Shown in pieces: positions 22,545-32,032 of a stretch of 64,000 nt of DNA. The notes under the pieces are model-generated. The model saw nothing but the letters and a program-made list of their open reading frames with translations, was not told the origin of the DNA and ran no database searches. The DNA is from Halichoerus grypus (Eukaryota > Chordata > Mammalia > Carnivora > Phocidae). Made by a program: the position numbers and the translations under genes. The stretch's first letter is position 1. Each line of letters begins with the position of its first letter. The DNA lies in contig NC_135724.1 in assembly GCF_964656455.1 (NCBI RefSeq), positions 14,770,919 through 14,834,918 of the forward strand, given 5' to 3'.

Positions 22545-23250
22545 AATACAGTATCCTTGCTGTGGACAAGGTGCTGTGCTAGTTATTATAAGGGTTTCAA
22601 AGAGAAATAAAACCAGTGACTACTCTCAGGGAGTTTATAATCTGGGAGAAGGGCCTTGATATTTAGCAAAGTAAAAGATCTAAGGCAGAAATGGATAGTT
22701 TCTATTAAAAAATAAAAAATGAAGTGCTGTGGGAGGCCCAATTAGAGATTTTTTTTTTTCAGTGGAGATAGAAGAATGGGACAGAAGAATGCTTAATGGA
22801 AGGGGTGTTGGTTGGTCGGGTTCTGAAGACTGGACATTGCTTGGATATGGGGGAAGGGGGGGATTGTCAGTGGTCAGAGGGAGAGGCCTGGGAAAGCACA
22901 GGGTGATTTTGAGGGACTGCTGTGACTGCAGTTCGTCCAAGTACACATGACATTAAAAGGAGATACATCTAGAAGGGTAGGTGGCATCCAGAGGGCCTCA
23001 GATGCCATGTGGAGAAACGTATATGTTATAACATAGGCCAGGAGGAAGGTGTTGCTTTTGAGCCAGGAAGTGACCTAACTGCGGCTGTGTTTGTATTTGC
23101 GTGTGGCGTTTGGAGGTGGCGGACTGATGGGATGGGGACAAGCTGGGAGACTTGCAGCAGCTGAAGCAAGATGTGATAATGGCCTGAGCCAGGAATGTGG
23201 CAGCAGGACCTGAGAGGGGAGGAGAGGTAGAAAAGCGGTGTGGCAGGTGT
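22545..23250 (-). repeat. L2 LINE fragment, about 0.7 kb, minus strand
   Basis: It starts with the L2 3' end in reverse (AAGGTGCTGTGCTAGTTATT, then CTCAGGGAGTTTATAATCTG). It continues at 23030-23230 with GCCAGGAAGTGACC, GGATGGGGACAAG-like and ATGGCCTGAGCCAGGAATGTGG blocks that follow the antisense of the upstream L2 region. The middle (22680-22960) is poorly matched and may hold a deletion or insertion. No reading frame survives. Confidence 0.65.
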
Positions 23251-23341
23251 GTCAACATTACATTGAAATAATGTCTTTTTATCTGCCTGTCCTACATGTT
23301 TCTTGTCTCAGCAGCCTTCCCTTTCTGTCTCTCTCTCATAA

Positions 23342-23487
23342 ACACACACACACACACGCACGTGCACACACACAGAGGCATAGTGCAGTACATACATGGA
23401 TGCACAGATAGGTACATGCATACACACATACACACTTTCATGTACACACACATGCACACACATGTATGTATGCGATACACACACATT
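23342..23487. repeat. Compound (CA)n/CACG-rich microsatellite
   Basis: Interrupted (AC)n from 23342, followed by ACATACATGG, TACACACATACACAC and CATGTATGTATG segments up to about 23487. It yields chance open frames rich in His/Thr on one strand and Cys/Val on the other, which are not genes. Confidence 0.9.
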
Positions 23488-23592
23488 GAGCTCCTCAAGA
23501 GCATAGTTTGTATCTTTCTCTTTGTGTCTCCATACCTAGCACGGTGCCAGGCATTTTGTTGGCACTAGATAATTGTTTGCTGAATGGAATAA
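23488..23592 (+). repeat. L2 LINE 3' end, plus strand
   Basis: GAGCTCCTCAAGAGCATAG, CCATACCTAGCACGGTGCC and TTGTTTGCTGAATGGAATAA are the plus-strand 3' end of L2. Confidence 0.8.
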
Positions 23593-23895
23593 AAAACAAT
23601 TGATGTGGGGTGTCAGAGAAGATGAGGAATTGCAAAATATCGATTCTGGCTTGTGCTGGAGTTTGGTAGGCAAAGTATGAAAATTCTCTATGTCCCTTAT
23701 TAATTGGCATTGGGAAAGAGAGCATGTCTGGGGTTGAAGATGACTTCTGGTTATAAAATGTCTGAGAAGATAAAAATCTGGTGGAGCCGATGGTGGGTAC
23801 AGCCGGAAAACCTCATGGCTAGAACACATCTCCTCTGAGGTCTGAGCAAAACACACGTGAACTTTAGGGCATTTTATCAAGGTTTCCTTTTAACT
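23593..23895. other. No feature recognised
   Basis: Unique-looking sequence. Minus-strand frames at 23495-23880 have no domain and overlap the L2 end. Confidence 0.4.
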
Positions 23896-24378
23896 GTTTC
23901 GAGGATGGGCTGGCCATGGTCCCTCAGAGGCATTCGGGTTCTAATCCTCAGAACCCATAACTGTGTTAGGTTACATGGCAAAGCGGAACTCAGGGTGCTA
24001 ATCAACTGACATTCGGTTAGGGGGATTATCCTGGATTTGCCAAGGCAGCTTGATGTCATCACAAGGGTCCTTAAAAATGGAAAAGGCAGACAAAAAAGGC
24101 AGAGGCAGAGTAACACGATGTGAGGACTCTGCTGGCCATTGCTGGCTTTGAAGATGGTGGAAGGGGCTGTAAGCGGAAGAATGGGAGTAGCCTCTAGAAG
24201 CTGGAAGAGGCAAGGAAATACTCTCCCTGGGAGCCTCTGGAGGGGAGCACGGCTCTGTTGACACCCTGATCTTATCCCAGTGGGACACAGACCTCTGACA
24301 GAACTGTGAGATCGTGAATTGGTGCTATTTTAAGCCACTAACGATGCAGTAATTTACAGCAATAGAAAACTAATCCAG
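23896..24378 (+). mobile_element. MLT1-type MaLR LTR, plus strand
   Basis: The blocks GGGGGATTATCCTGGATTTG, GTCATCACAAGGGTCCTTAA, GGCCATTGCTGGCTTTGAAG, AGCCTCTAGAAGCTGGAAG and TTTAAGCCACTAACG...AGAAAACTAATCCAG are the MLT1 LTR in correct order. No internal retroviral region is visible. It is a solo LTR of an old mammalian ERVL-MaLR element. Confidence 0.88.
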
Positions 24379-24899
24379 AAGGATAACCAGCATGCTTACT
24401 ATTTTGGCTTTATTATCATATATTGGAGTATGTGATGCCCCAGACTCCATGAGCTATGTCTTGTGTGATGTCCTAGATTAAAATATAGAAATAGGTTTTG
24501 TTATAAAATTCCAACTCTTGGTCTGAATATAATAGATGTGACAGCATTAGTGGTGTGAAGTTCAGAGTGTATGTTCTTTGATTATGTCATACTGTGTGCA
24601 GTGAGGGGGCTGATGGTTTTAAATTAAGCTTCCTATGCAGTCCCTCGGACTGTACTCCTCGATATGACGCTAGCATCTCAAGAGTTGTGAAACGCAGCAT
24701 GAATGCTCAAAAATCACAATGCATGTTTATAACCTTGTTCGAGTCACCCAGTTTGTGCTTTGCTGAAACAAAACAGTCATGTTTAAATTTTCATTTTTAT
24801 AATTCATTTTCAAGGGGCATATCTTTTAGAAGAATGCATTTAAATAATTTCTCTCTTATTTTTGTTATTGTTATTTGTATGACGGATGTCATGTGAGAG
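24379..24899. other. AT-rich unique DNA, no gene recognised
   Basis: No repeats or exons recognised. The 100-codon frame at 24594-24896 has no recognisable feature. Confidence 0.4.
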
Positions 24900-25617
24900 G
24901 ATTAATAATTAAAAAATGAGAGTAATATAATATTAAGTTATTTTCATATAAAAAATGTAAGTTGCCAGTAACTGGAGTGGGAATTTCTTTGTTTTAGCAG
25001 TGTGTGGGTTTGGCTTATTATTTTCGTTTTGATGCTTTCTCAAAGAATAGAGTAAATGACAGAAAAAAATGCTTGAAATATATTCACTGTTAAATTCTCA
25101 TGTACACTCAGCATGACACATATGCATAATAATCACTTCTTATTCATAACAAATCCTTTAAGAGCTGGGCAAGGTGCATGTTATTTAAAAATACACTAAT
25201 TCCTAAAATTAGCATGGAGTATAAATTAATTTTTGAGGCTGTGGTAAGTCCTCACATACAGATAGATTGCTGTGAATTTTGATGTTTAACCAAATGTTAA
25301 GAGAACATAAAGCAGCCTAAAAATAAAGTATAAAATAGGATGACTAATTTTATGTGGAGAGGTTTTGCAGATGATGGAAACTCAATTTGCAAGTCCCTTT
25401 GTAAGTAAAAACTATTTGTTATTCTTGACGTTATTCTGAAATCCTTATGCAACAAATAAGTGCACGAAACAGCTCTAAATATGCTTATTGATAACGTATT
25501 AAAGGGAAGTTGTAGATGACTTAAATGAGAGGATTAATGCTGTATTACACTGGAAAATTAATAGCCACTAATTACATATTTTTCTCTCTCTAAAAAACAT
25601 GAAGAAAGCAAAAGCAG
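24900..25617. other. Candidate conserved non-coding element, TAAT-rich
   Basis: About 0.7 kb of repeat-free, AT-rich DNA dense in homeodomain-type TAAT/ATTA words (TAAATTAATTTTTGAGG, GGAAAATTAATAGCC, CACTAATTACATA) and with TGCATAATAATC. This composition is typical of developmental enhancers, but confirmation needs cross-species alignment. No coding frame. Confidence 0.35.
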
Positions 25618-25860
25618 GAGAGTGTGGTGGCTAAGGGGGCGCCCTGGGAGTCTTGGCTCTGCTATTACCCAGTGATTTTGAGTAAATTATTTAATCCTGT
25701 TGTATGCCTGCATTTCCTCATCTGTAAAGTGGGTGTGAATAGTACTACCTACCTCACAGGGTTCTTATGAGGATTAAATGAGAGAATCCACGACAGTTGT
25801 TCAGCACCATCGGGCACATAGTAAGCATACCTTAAAGATTACCTACTGTTATTAGTAAGA
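25618..25860 (+). repeat. MIR, near full length, plus strand
   Basis: GAGAGTGTGGTGGCTAAGGG, TTGGCTCTGCTATTACCCAG, TGCATTTCCTCATCTGTAAA, ACCTCACAGGGTTCTTATGA and CACCATCGGGCACATAGTAA reproduce the MIR order from head to tail. This is the best preserved MIR here. Confidence 0.92.
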
Positions 25861-27404
25861 GTTATGAATATCTGTGTGTATTTATGCTTTTTAATGTTGT
25901 CTTTGTCAAGAAAGGAGATTGAAATATTTCCTTTAATATCGTCTGTACAGTTGTTAAAAGAAGAAAATCACGGAATTTTTTGAACATAAGGGATCTTAGA
26001 GACAGTAAAATCTGGCCCTCTCATCTTATTGTTGGAAAAAAACTGAGGTATAGAGAGTCAAGGGAACTTGTCGAAAGTCACACCATTTTTACTCTCCATG
26101 TGCATTTGGGTGTTTCTCCTTTTTGTGTGGATTCATGGAACAAATCAGCTTTTTAGAAGCAATTAGTCTGATTCTCGCTCTTGTGGGGGGTGGGGGTTGG
26201 GGAGCTTTGTTAGTGTGGGGGACACAGAGGGGAGAGAGACAAAAGCATGGAAATTGCAATGTTTTTCACACAAGAGCGGTGTGCCCAGACAGTTCCAATG
26301 AGAATATTTGGAAAGGGCCCCCTCTTTTCTTACAGGAAATGTGGGGTTGTGAATTTATCCCTGTTTCTACACATTGAATGGACCCCAGGTAAGTTCATTT
26401 CTTTTGCTTGCATTTTTCTCATCTATAAATCTGACATCTGAGCAGACTAACTCCCAGGGTTGTCAGGAGCTCAGAATAGAGTCAGCTGTGAGAGATACCA
26501 GCCCAAAGTTGCCAATGTGACTTCTGTTGTGAAAGCGGTCTAAGATCAGGTTAGGGCAGTTAGAGCTGGGGTGGGTCTGGTTCTTACAGCCTCTCAGGGT
26601 CAGTAATCAGCACAAGTACCCTGTTTAGTGACGGAGGGTTTTGGGTATGACTTGTAAGTTTGATTAGAGGCCACTGCAGTGTGAACTTGGAAGGGGCAGA
26701 GATAGCAAAATGTGGAGGAGCCGGGTACGTGCAAAAGGTAAGGGAACAAGAGACTAAAAAAGGGAAAAGAAGCAAATGAGGCCTGTTTTGCCTTTCACAC
26801 AGCTCCTGGGTAGTTAGGAGTGAAATAAACAGAGAAGTAAAGAACGTCTAGGAAGTCTGTGAGAGAGGGAGGGAGCACCATAAACGTGCCATCAAAAGTG
26901 TGTTCGCTGCGAGGATTCTTTTTACAGGAGACAGGAACACCTGTGCAACAAGAGACTATTACAGGGCTGGACCCCCTGCCTATCAGTTCAGGTAGGATGT
27001 ACCCAAGGGAAATATTGTTCGTAAACCGGATTCTTCCCAGGAAGAAGTTTGGTGTTAAGCTTCAGACCAGTAGAGAAAATGGATTTATTTTGGAGATCTT
27101 CTAGGAGAACAAGGGACAGGACCCTTAGAAGAAGTTTGTTGTGATTTTACTTAGCATGTTTAGTATGAAAAATGCTCACCATTCTTTCCAGAAATAAAAT
27201 AGTGGGATTGAAGCAATCAGGGCTTCTTTTGGGATGGTGATCTTTTTGGAAAAGAAAAAGACATAATTGGGGATACAGAACTATACATACCCCAGGGAAG
27301 ATGGTGTTAAGCCACATTTTAGGGGTTTTTTCCCTAATGTACAAAGGGCTGTATCGTTCGTGTATGGTAGATCTGCTGCGGCTGATGACAGCAACAATAC
27401 TAAT
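25861..27404. other. Mostly unique DNA with one old repeat-like piece
   Basis: At about 25970-26090, GGGATCTTAGAGACAGTAAA...GAGGTATAGAGAGTCAAGGG...AAAGTCACACC resembles a common ancient LINE/SINE motif that I cannot place precisely. A G-rich tract lies at 26185-26221. Frames at 26123-26441 and 26859-27104 have no recognisable domain. Confidence 0.4.
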
Positions 27405-27580
27405 CCCAGCATTTATTGCTTGTTTACTGTGGGCCGGCATTTGCATATATTATGTCATTTAAACAGCATCGCCACAGTTGAAGGTGCCTACTATTATTAT
27501 TATCCCCACAGATGATTACAGTGAAGCTTTGAGAGGTTAACGGATTTTTACCAGAGTCCAAAGACAAACAGATTACAGGT
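27405..27580 (-). repeat. MIR fragment, minus strand
   Basis: CATTTATTGCTTGTTTACTG, TATATTATGTCATTTAAACA, TACTATTATTATTATCCCCA and GATGATTACAGTGAAGC follow the reverse complement of MIR. Confidence 0.82.
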
Positions 27581-28342
27581 GCAGCTTAAGAAATTATTCC
27601 AGTAAATATGCTGTTAGTGGAAGTCTTCCAGGTGTGGAGAACAAGGGCACAGCAATGATCTCTTTATATAAGTTGTGTAGCATCTTTGTGAGGAGGAAGG
27701 GCCATATGGTGCCGGGGCCTGAGAAGGCAGCTCAGGATGAAACAGGAGAGGACAGAGCGCGTCCTAGCTGCCCTTACTGATGCAAGGGCGCCACCTAGAG
27801 GTGGAAGCTGAGATAGTACGAGGGGCCACAGAAATGGGGGGAAAATGCAGGGTTGATGAGGAGGGAAGAGAGAGTAGTGAAAGGCAGCACATACTGTAGA
27901 GAGAAGCCAGATGAGCTGTCAACAACAGCATGATGAAGAGAGGTCCTGCTCAACAAAGGAGATGAGACTTGAATGCCCCAAAAAAGGCAGGTCCAGGGTG
28001 GAAGAAAGGAAAGGAGGGGCCTTTGGCAGTCATGAGCTGGAGAGAACCAACACAGTAAAAGAGATTAATCTGTAGAACATGGGACCTGAATCCCAAAGGT
28101 CAGAATAAGGGAGAAGAGAAATAGGATATGCCCTGGAGTAAATAGGAGAAAAGGGAGGAAGCCTTGGGGACCTAAGAAGGGTCATCTGTGCGTTTATACA
28201 ATGTGTAAAGCAAGTAACTCACCGTTACCGGCTCCACCAGGCGTCAGCAGGCAAAGGTGTGGAATAAGGACAGGGTTCAGTAGTGGCATTCTTGCATATT
28301 AAGAAATTAGATGTGTGGTTTTATAACACTTGTCAGTAGGAT
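27581..28342. other. Purine-rich unique DNA, no gene recognised
   Basis: Markedly purine-rich on the plus strand (many AGGAG, GGAAG, AGAGA words). Nothing coding recognised. It may contain diverged L2 antisense sequence around 27960-28160, but I could not confirm it. Confidence 0.4.
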
Positions 28343-28398
28343 TAAGTCTATGGTTAGGGATGGGTTGGTTAGGTTCAGGGTTAGGATTAAGTTAGTGA
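28343..28398 (+). repeat. Degenerate telomere-like TTAGG(G) cluster
   Basis: TTAGGG at 28354-28359, TTAGG at 28369-28373 and 28381-28385 and TTAG at 28392-28395 fall within 42 bp, with intervening GGTT/GGGT words. It could be a decayed interstitial telomeric repeat or chance in a G/T-rich stretch. Confidence 0.4.
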
Positions 28399-28644
28399 CT
28401 GCTCTAAAGGTGTATGAAGTGAAACCTGGGGTGGAGTTTACATGATAATGAACTTCAGCCAAGGAAGAAGAAGGTCAGGTTTGTAAATGTATCGAATAAG
28501 GAACTGTTTCTCAGGGGAGAAAACATGATCGAACTGAAAATAAATGAAGAGTGGCCAGTGGAGGTGACGGTTTAGCCAATGTGGGAATATAAATTGACCT
28601 CTCTCTCTCTTTCTCTCTGCACGTGCCCGCACCCACAATGATAA

Positions 28645-28870
28645 TAGTTAATGCTGACGGAGTACCTGCTGTTCTGAGAGCGTGGCATGCACTAATTCAT
28701 GTATTCCTCCTCGTAACCCTACAGAGGCTTTACTACCCTTCATAAGAATCAAGGCCCCAGAGCCAGAGAGGTAAAGTCACATGTCCAAGGCTTTACAGGA
28801 ATCAGAGGCATATGAATTTGATTCCAGAGCCTGTGCCCTTTACCACTACACTACTGCTTTTCAGTGCACA
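28645..28870 (-). repeat. MIR, near full length, minus strand
   Basis: GCTGACGGAGTACCTGCTG, CACTAATTCATGTATTCCTC, GTAAAGTCACATGTCCAAGG, TTGATTCCAGAGCCTGTGCC and TTTACCACTACACTACTGC follow the whole MIR reverse complement. Confidence 0.88.
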
Positions 28871-29039
28871 CCTCTGTGCTACTTACTGGCCAGGATCTAT
28901 TACCAAAATGATGAATGAGCCCTCAGAATTGACAGATGTCTGTATAACAAAAATATAAATTGTGTCTGCTAAGTGAGCAGGGGTCCTTTTGGTCCTGTCT
29001 TACTTTTGGCTGTATTTGCAGGGTGATTGTATTCATTAT

Positions 29040-29470
29040 CAATAGCTACACAGCAAACTATCCCAAACTTAGTGGCTTAAAACAACACATATTTATTATT
29101 TTAGTTTCTGTGCATCGGGGGGCCAGAAACGACGAAGCTGGTGGTTCTGGTGCAGGGTCTCTCCAGAGGTGAGAGTGAGGCTGTTGGCTAGGGCCGCAGT
29201 TATCTTAGGGCTCAACGGGGGGGATTTGTTTGGAAGTGGACTCCCAGTGGCTGCTAGCAGACTTTGCTGCGTCACCACGTGGGGTCTCCGCAGGCTTCTG
29301 ACGTGGCAGCTGGCTTCTCTTTCCCTAAGGCTGGGTCACGACATGGCAGCCGACTTCCACCAGCACGAGTGCCGCAGACGTAAGTGGCAACCTTTTAATA
29401 AACTAACCTCCCTCACCGTTGCTGTTCTTTTGGTTAGAAGCAAGCTGCTGAATTGAGCCCACACTCAAAA
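29040..29470 (+). repeat. Ancient interspersed repeat, family not named
   Basis: AGCTACACAGCAAACTATCC, AACTTAGTGGCTTAAAACAA, CACATATTTATTATTTTAG and later CACGTGGGGTCTCCGC, TCACGACATGGCAGCCGAC follow a well-known mammalian dispersed repeat pattern, but I cannot name the family by eye. CpG content is higher than in the flanks (ACGACGAAG, CACGACATGG), which may mean slower decay. Confidence 0.6.
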
Positions 29471-29559
29471 GAGAGAGCATTACACATGCAGGATCATTGG
29501 GGAGCATCATGGCTGCACCATTACCATGCCCTCTTCCCTAGGAACCACTCCTCTTTGTG

Positions 29560-29809
29560 GGTCTCCAGCTCTGCCCTCCTCTTCTCTTCCTACATTGATG
29601 GTGGCCTTTAAGGTCCTTTAATGACTTTCCTTCTGCTCTATTCTTATATGTTTCCCCCCCCAACTTTGTATGCTTTCTAGTCAGCATTCTACATATCCAT
29701 GGCTTCAAACATATACTGATTACTCATTTTTTATCTCTAGCTCTGACCTCAGTCTTGAGCCCTCATCTGATTTGAAAGAGGACATCAACCACCTCCATTT
29801 TGACCTCAG
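29560..29809 (+). repeat. L2 LINE, plus strand, left part
   Basis: TACATTGATGGTGGCC, ATGGCTTCAAACATATACTG, TTTATCTCTAGCTCTGACCT and TGACCTCAGTCTTGAGCCCT follow the decayed L2 ORF2 3' portion. It is interrupted by the LTR at 29810-30236 and resumes after it. Confidence 0.65.
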
Positions 29810-30236
29810 TCTGTACTTTCTAGTTGATTAAGTTCTTCTTTCTAGCGTATCTCTTCACTCAGATAAAAGCCTTGGGGGGAGCATCCCCTGATGGGAACTG
29901 AAACCACCCTCTCCAGCCATAAGGACTGCCCTGAGCCAGCAAGACCCCATGTGATTGACCCCAAGACAATGATCGACCTGACCTTCACTGCCCACCTGCA
30001 TATACCCGCTGACCTTTGTCCCACATTTTCTGTATAAAAACCTGGAAGTATTTTCGGCACTTTGGAGACTGTCTTTGAGACACTAGTCTGCTGTCTTTGC
30101 CATGTTGGCATCACTGAAATAAATTCCTTTCTTGTTTTACCACCCCTCCTTTCTCTGCCTTTGGATTTTGCTGCGGCGAGTGACCGAACCTGGTCTGTTT
30201 GGGACCCCCGGAGTCAGATACTCTTATACCCTTGTG
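29810..30236 (+). mobile_element. Endogenous retrovirus solo LTR (class I-like)
   Basis: A TATA box TATAAAAA at 30033-30040 is followed 85 bp later by the polyadenylation signal AATAAA at 30118-30123. Between them is GGAGACTGTCTTTGAGACAC, and after them a pyrimidine-rich stretch (CCCCTCCTTTCTCTGCC). This is the U3-R-U5 layout of a gammaretrovirus-like LTR. It splits an L2, and CCTCAG occurs on both sides (29804-29809 and 30237-30242) as a possible target duplication, although ERV duplications are normally 4-6 bp and the ends are not clean TG...CA. No internal genes, so it is a solo LTR. Confidence 0.65.
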
Positions 30237-30703
30237 CCTCAGCTACAGATTTCCTGCCTGCTGGACACCTTGGCCTGGCCCATGCATCGCCAGTCTGGCG
30301 AAAGAAACCAAATTCATAACCCACATTTTCTCACCCATTACTTTTCTCTGTCTCTGAGGATGATACAACTGTTCGCCACGTCATAAGGTCAGAAATCCAA
30401 GAGACACTCCTGAAATGCTTTCCTCTCAGTCATCCTCAGGGCTCAGCCAGTCATTATGGGCTGTCCATCCAAAATCCTAATTGTTTCTTGAAGTTACATC
30501 CACTTTTCTACTCTAACAACTACCTATCCCAATTAAGGTCCTCATCATCTCCTCCCTGGGTTATCAAAATAGTTTTTGTTAAAGGACTCCCTACCTATAA
30601 TTCATCCCTCCTCAAACCAGTTTCTCCAAAAGGCAAATCTGATCAAGTTCCTCTTTTATATAAAACTGTATTCTGGCTCTCCAACAACTACAGAATGAAA
30701 TCT
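30237..30703 (+). repeat. L2 LINE, plus strand, middle part
   Basis: CTGCCTGCTGGACACCTTGG, GAAATCCAAGAGACACTCCT, GGCAAATCTGATCAAGTTCC and TTCTGGCTCTCCAACAACTA are recognisable, decayed L2 ORF2 3' blocks in order, continuing from before the LTR. It is then interrupted by a MIR. Confidence 0.75.
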
Positions 30704-30905
30704 GGAAGAGATACTGGTGTAGTGGAAGAAGTGTGGGCTGTGGAATTAGACACAGCTGGGTTCATTTCTGACTCTACCATTTAATGGCTGATTGAGGTTG
30801 GATACATTAAAAAAAAATCTCTAAGCCTTAGTTTCTTCATCCATAAAATGGACATAATGCCTTCATTGCAAAGTTGTTAGGATGAAATGAGGTAACAAGA
30901 ACTGC
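30704..30905 (+). repeat. MIR, plus strand, inside L2
   Basis: TGGTGTAGTGGAAGAAGTGT, CTGGGTTCATTTCTGACTCT, CTTAGTTTCTTCATCCATAA and AAAGTTGTTAGGATGAAATG are MIR blocks in order. Confidence 0.88.
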
Positions 30906-31035
30906 TAGGTTTTCCACAGACAGGTGGTGTTGTGGATAGGCTGGCATAGTTGGCTTTATCTATGTTAAGGCAGTTAGCACATGTAGTACTCTAAATACAT
31001 TATTCTCTATGCTTCTTTGAATTTGAACATGATTT

Positions 31036-31320
31036 TTTTTCTTTCTGCTTGGAACGCTCTCTCCCTTCCACTTTCCCACTTGCTCTGTGCCTTGCTGATT
31101 GGCAAATGGGCTCCTCCTTCAACACTTCGCTTTTCTCTTCTGTTGGAACCTCTTTGATCACTTCTACCAATGGAGACCTCTTGGACCTACCGTCGCGACG
31201 GTACGTGCTTCATTGGATGTAGTTGTTTCTTTGCACAGCTAGCTCCACAGGTAGATGTTGAACCTGTGAGTGTGGGGAGTAGTGTCTGTGTATCCCAAAT
31301 GCCTAGTGCAGGATTACAGT
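31036..31320 (+). repeat. L2 LINE, plus strand, right part with 3' end
   Basis: TTTCTGCTTGGAACGCTCTC, CTTCAACACTTCGCTTTTCT, TGGAACCTCTTTGATCACTT and ATCCCAAATGCCTAGTGCAG are L2 3' UTR blocks in order. The segment contains the perfect palindrome at 31188-31203. It probably belongs to the same L2 insertion as 29560-30703. Confidence 0.78.
31188..31203. repeat. Perfect 16-bp palindrome with four CpGs
   Basis: TACCGTCGCGACGGTA equals its own reverse complement. It carries four CpG dinucleotides in ten bases within a CpG-poor decayed L2, and an NruI-type TCGCGA centre. Confidence 0.95.
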
Positions 31321-31359
31321 GTAAGCTCTGGCGGTGGCTTTTTTTTTTTTTTTGGTAAG

Positions 31360-31800
31360 GCAAGTGCCTGACTTAAGCTTTGATTGCCAAGGCATCCACT
31401 TCAAAGAGGGATATCTTGAATACACACATTGCCAGTCACCTGACCAGATAAAGAGCCAGGTCAGCTGCACCCCCCCCCCCCAACCTGCCCCCCGACCCCT
31501 GCTTTGTTTTAGAGATCTTGGTTGATTTTGATTAACTGACCCATTTGGGCCACTGTTTTTGTTTGTTTGTTTGTTTTTCTGGCGCCTTAAATTCCCACTC
31601 TTGTGTTTTAAATTCACCAATAAAGAGTGAGCCTGAGAAACCCTAGGTCCTTCAACCCCAGTTAAAAGCAGAGCCCTAGGCCTGTGTGCTTTCTACCTGT
31701 GACCTCACTGTGTGGCCCCGGGTGGGCTGTGTAATTTCCAGGTCCTGTAAGTAATAAACCTTTTATTTTTTCAAAGTTTCCTGATGGCTGTTGTTGAAGG
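31360..31800 (+). mobile_element. Second LTR-like block, probable ERV solo LTR
   Basis: Unlike the L2 before it, this block holds ATTCACCAATAAAGAGTGAG (AATAAA at 31619-31624), CCCCAGTTAAAAGCAGAGCC, GACCTCACTGTGTGGCCC and a second AATAAA at 31753-31758, a composition typical of retroviral R/U5 regions. It includes a C12 run and a (GTTT)n run. The ends and target duplication are not clear, and no internal retroviral genes are present. Family unknown. The alternative is an unannotated 3' UTR-like retrocopy. Confidence 0.5.
31470..31500 (-). repeat. C-rich tract, G-quadruplex potential on minus strand
   Basis: C12 at 31470-31481 is followed by further C-runs (CCCCCC, CCCC) within 20 bp. The minus strand therefore has at least four closely spaced G-tracts. 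It lies inside the LTR-like block. Confidence 0.7.
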
Positions 31801-31824
31801 GCATGTTGTTGAAGGGCATGTTGT
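31790..31824 (+). repeat. 15-bp tandem repeat, 2.3 copies
   Basis: The unit GTTGTTGAAGGGCAT is repeated exactly at 31790-31804 and 31805-31819, followed by GTTGTT. Confidence 0.92.
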
Positions 31825-31850
31825 TTTCTGCCATCAAAACAGTTCTATAA

Positions 31851-32020
31851 GGGCGCCTGGATAGTTCAGTCAGTTAAGCATCTGCCTTCAGCTCAGGTCA
31901 TGATCCTGGGGTCCTGGGATCGAGCCCCATGTCCAGCTCCCTGCTCCACGGGGAGCCTGATTCTCCCTCTCCCCCCTGTTCATGCTCTCTCTCTTTCAAA
32001 TAAAATCTTAAAAAAAAGAA
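31851..32020 (+). mobile_element. CAN-SINE, plus strand
   Basis: Head GGGCGCCTGGATAGTTCAG, body with TCATGATCCTGGGGTCCTGG, short (CT)n and an AAATAAAATCTTAAAAAAAAG tail. Near-identical 12-bp target duplications ACAGTTCTATAA (31839-31850) and ACATTTCTATAA (32021-32032) flank it, with one mismatch. It is slightly shorter than the longest copies. Confidence 0.95.
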
Positions 32021-32032
32021 ACATTTCTATAA

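Noticed and set aside
23292..23568. Open frames rich in His/Thr and Cys/Val, and CRISPR-like regular repeats
   Set aside because: They are translations of a (CA)n/CACG microsatellite. There are no spacer-repeat units, and a CRISPR array is not expected in mammalian DNA.
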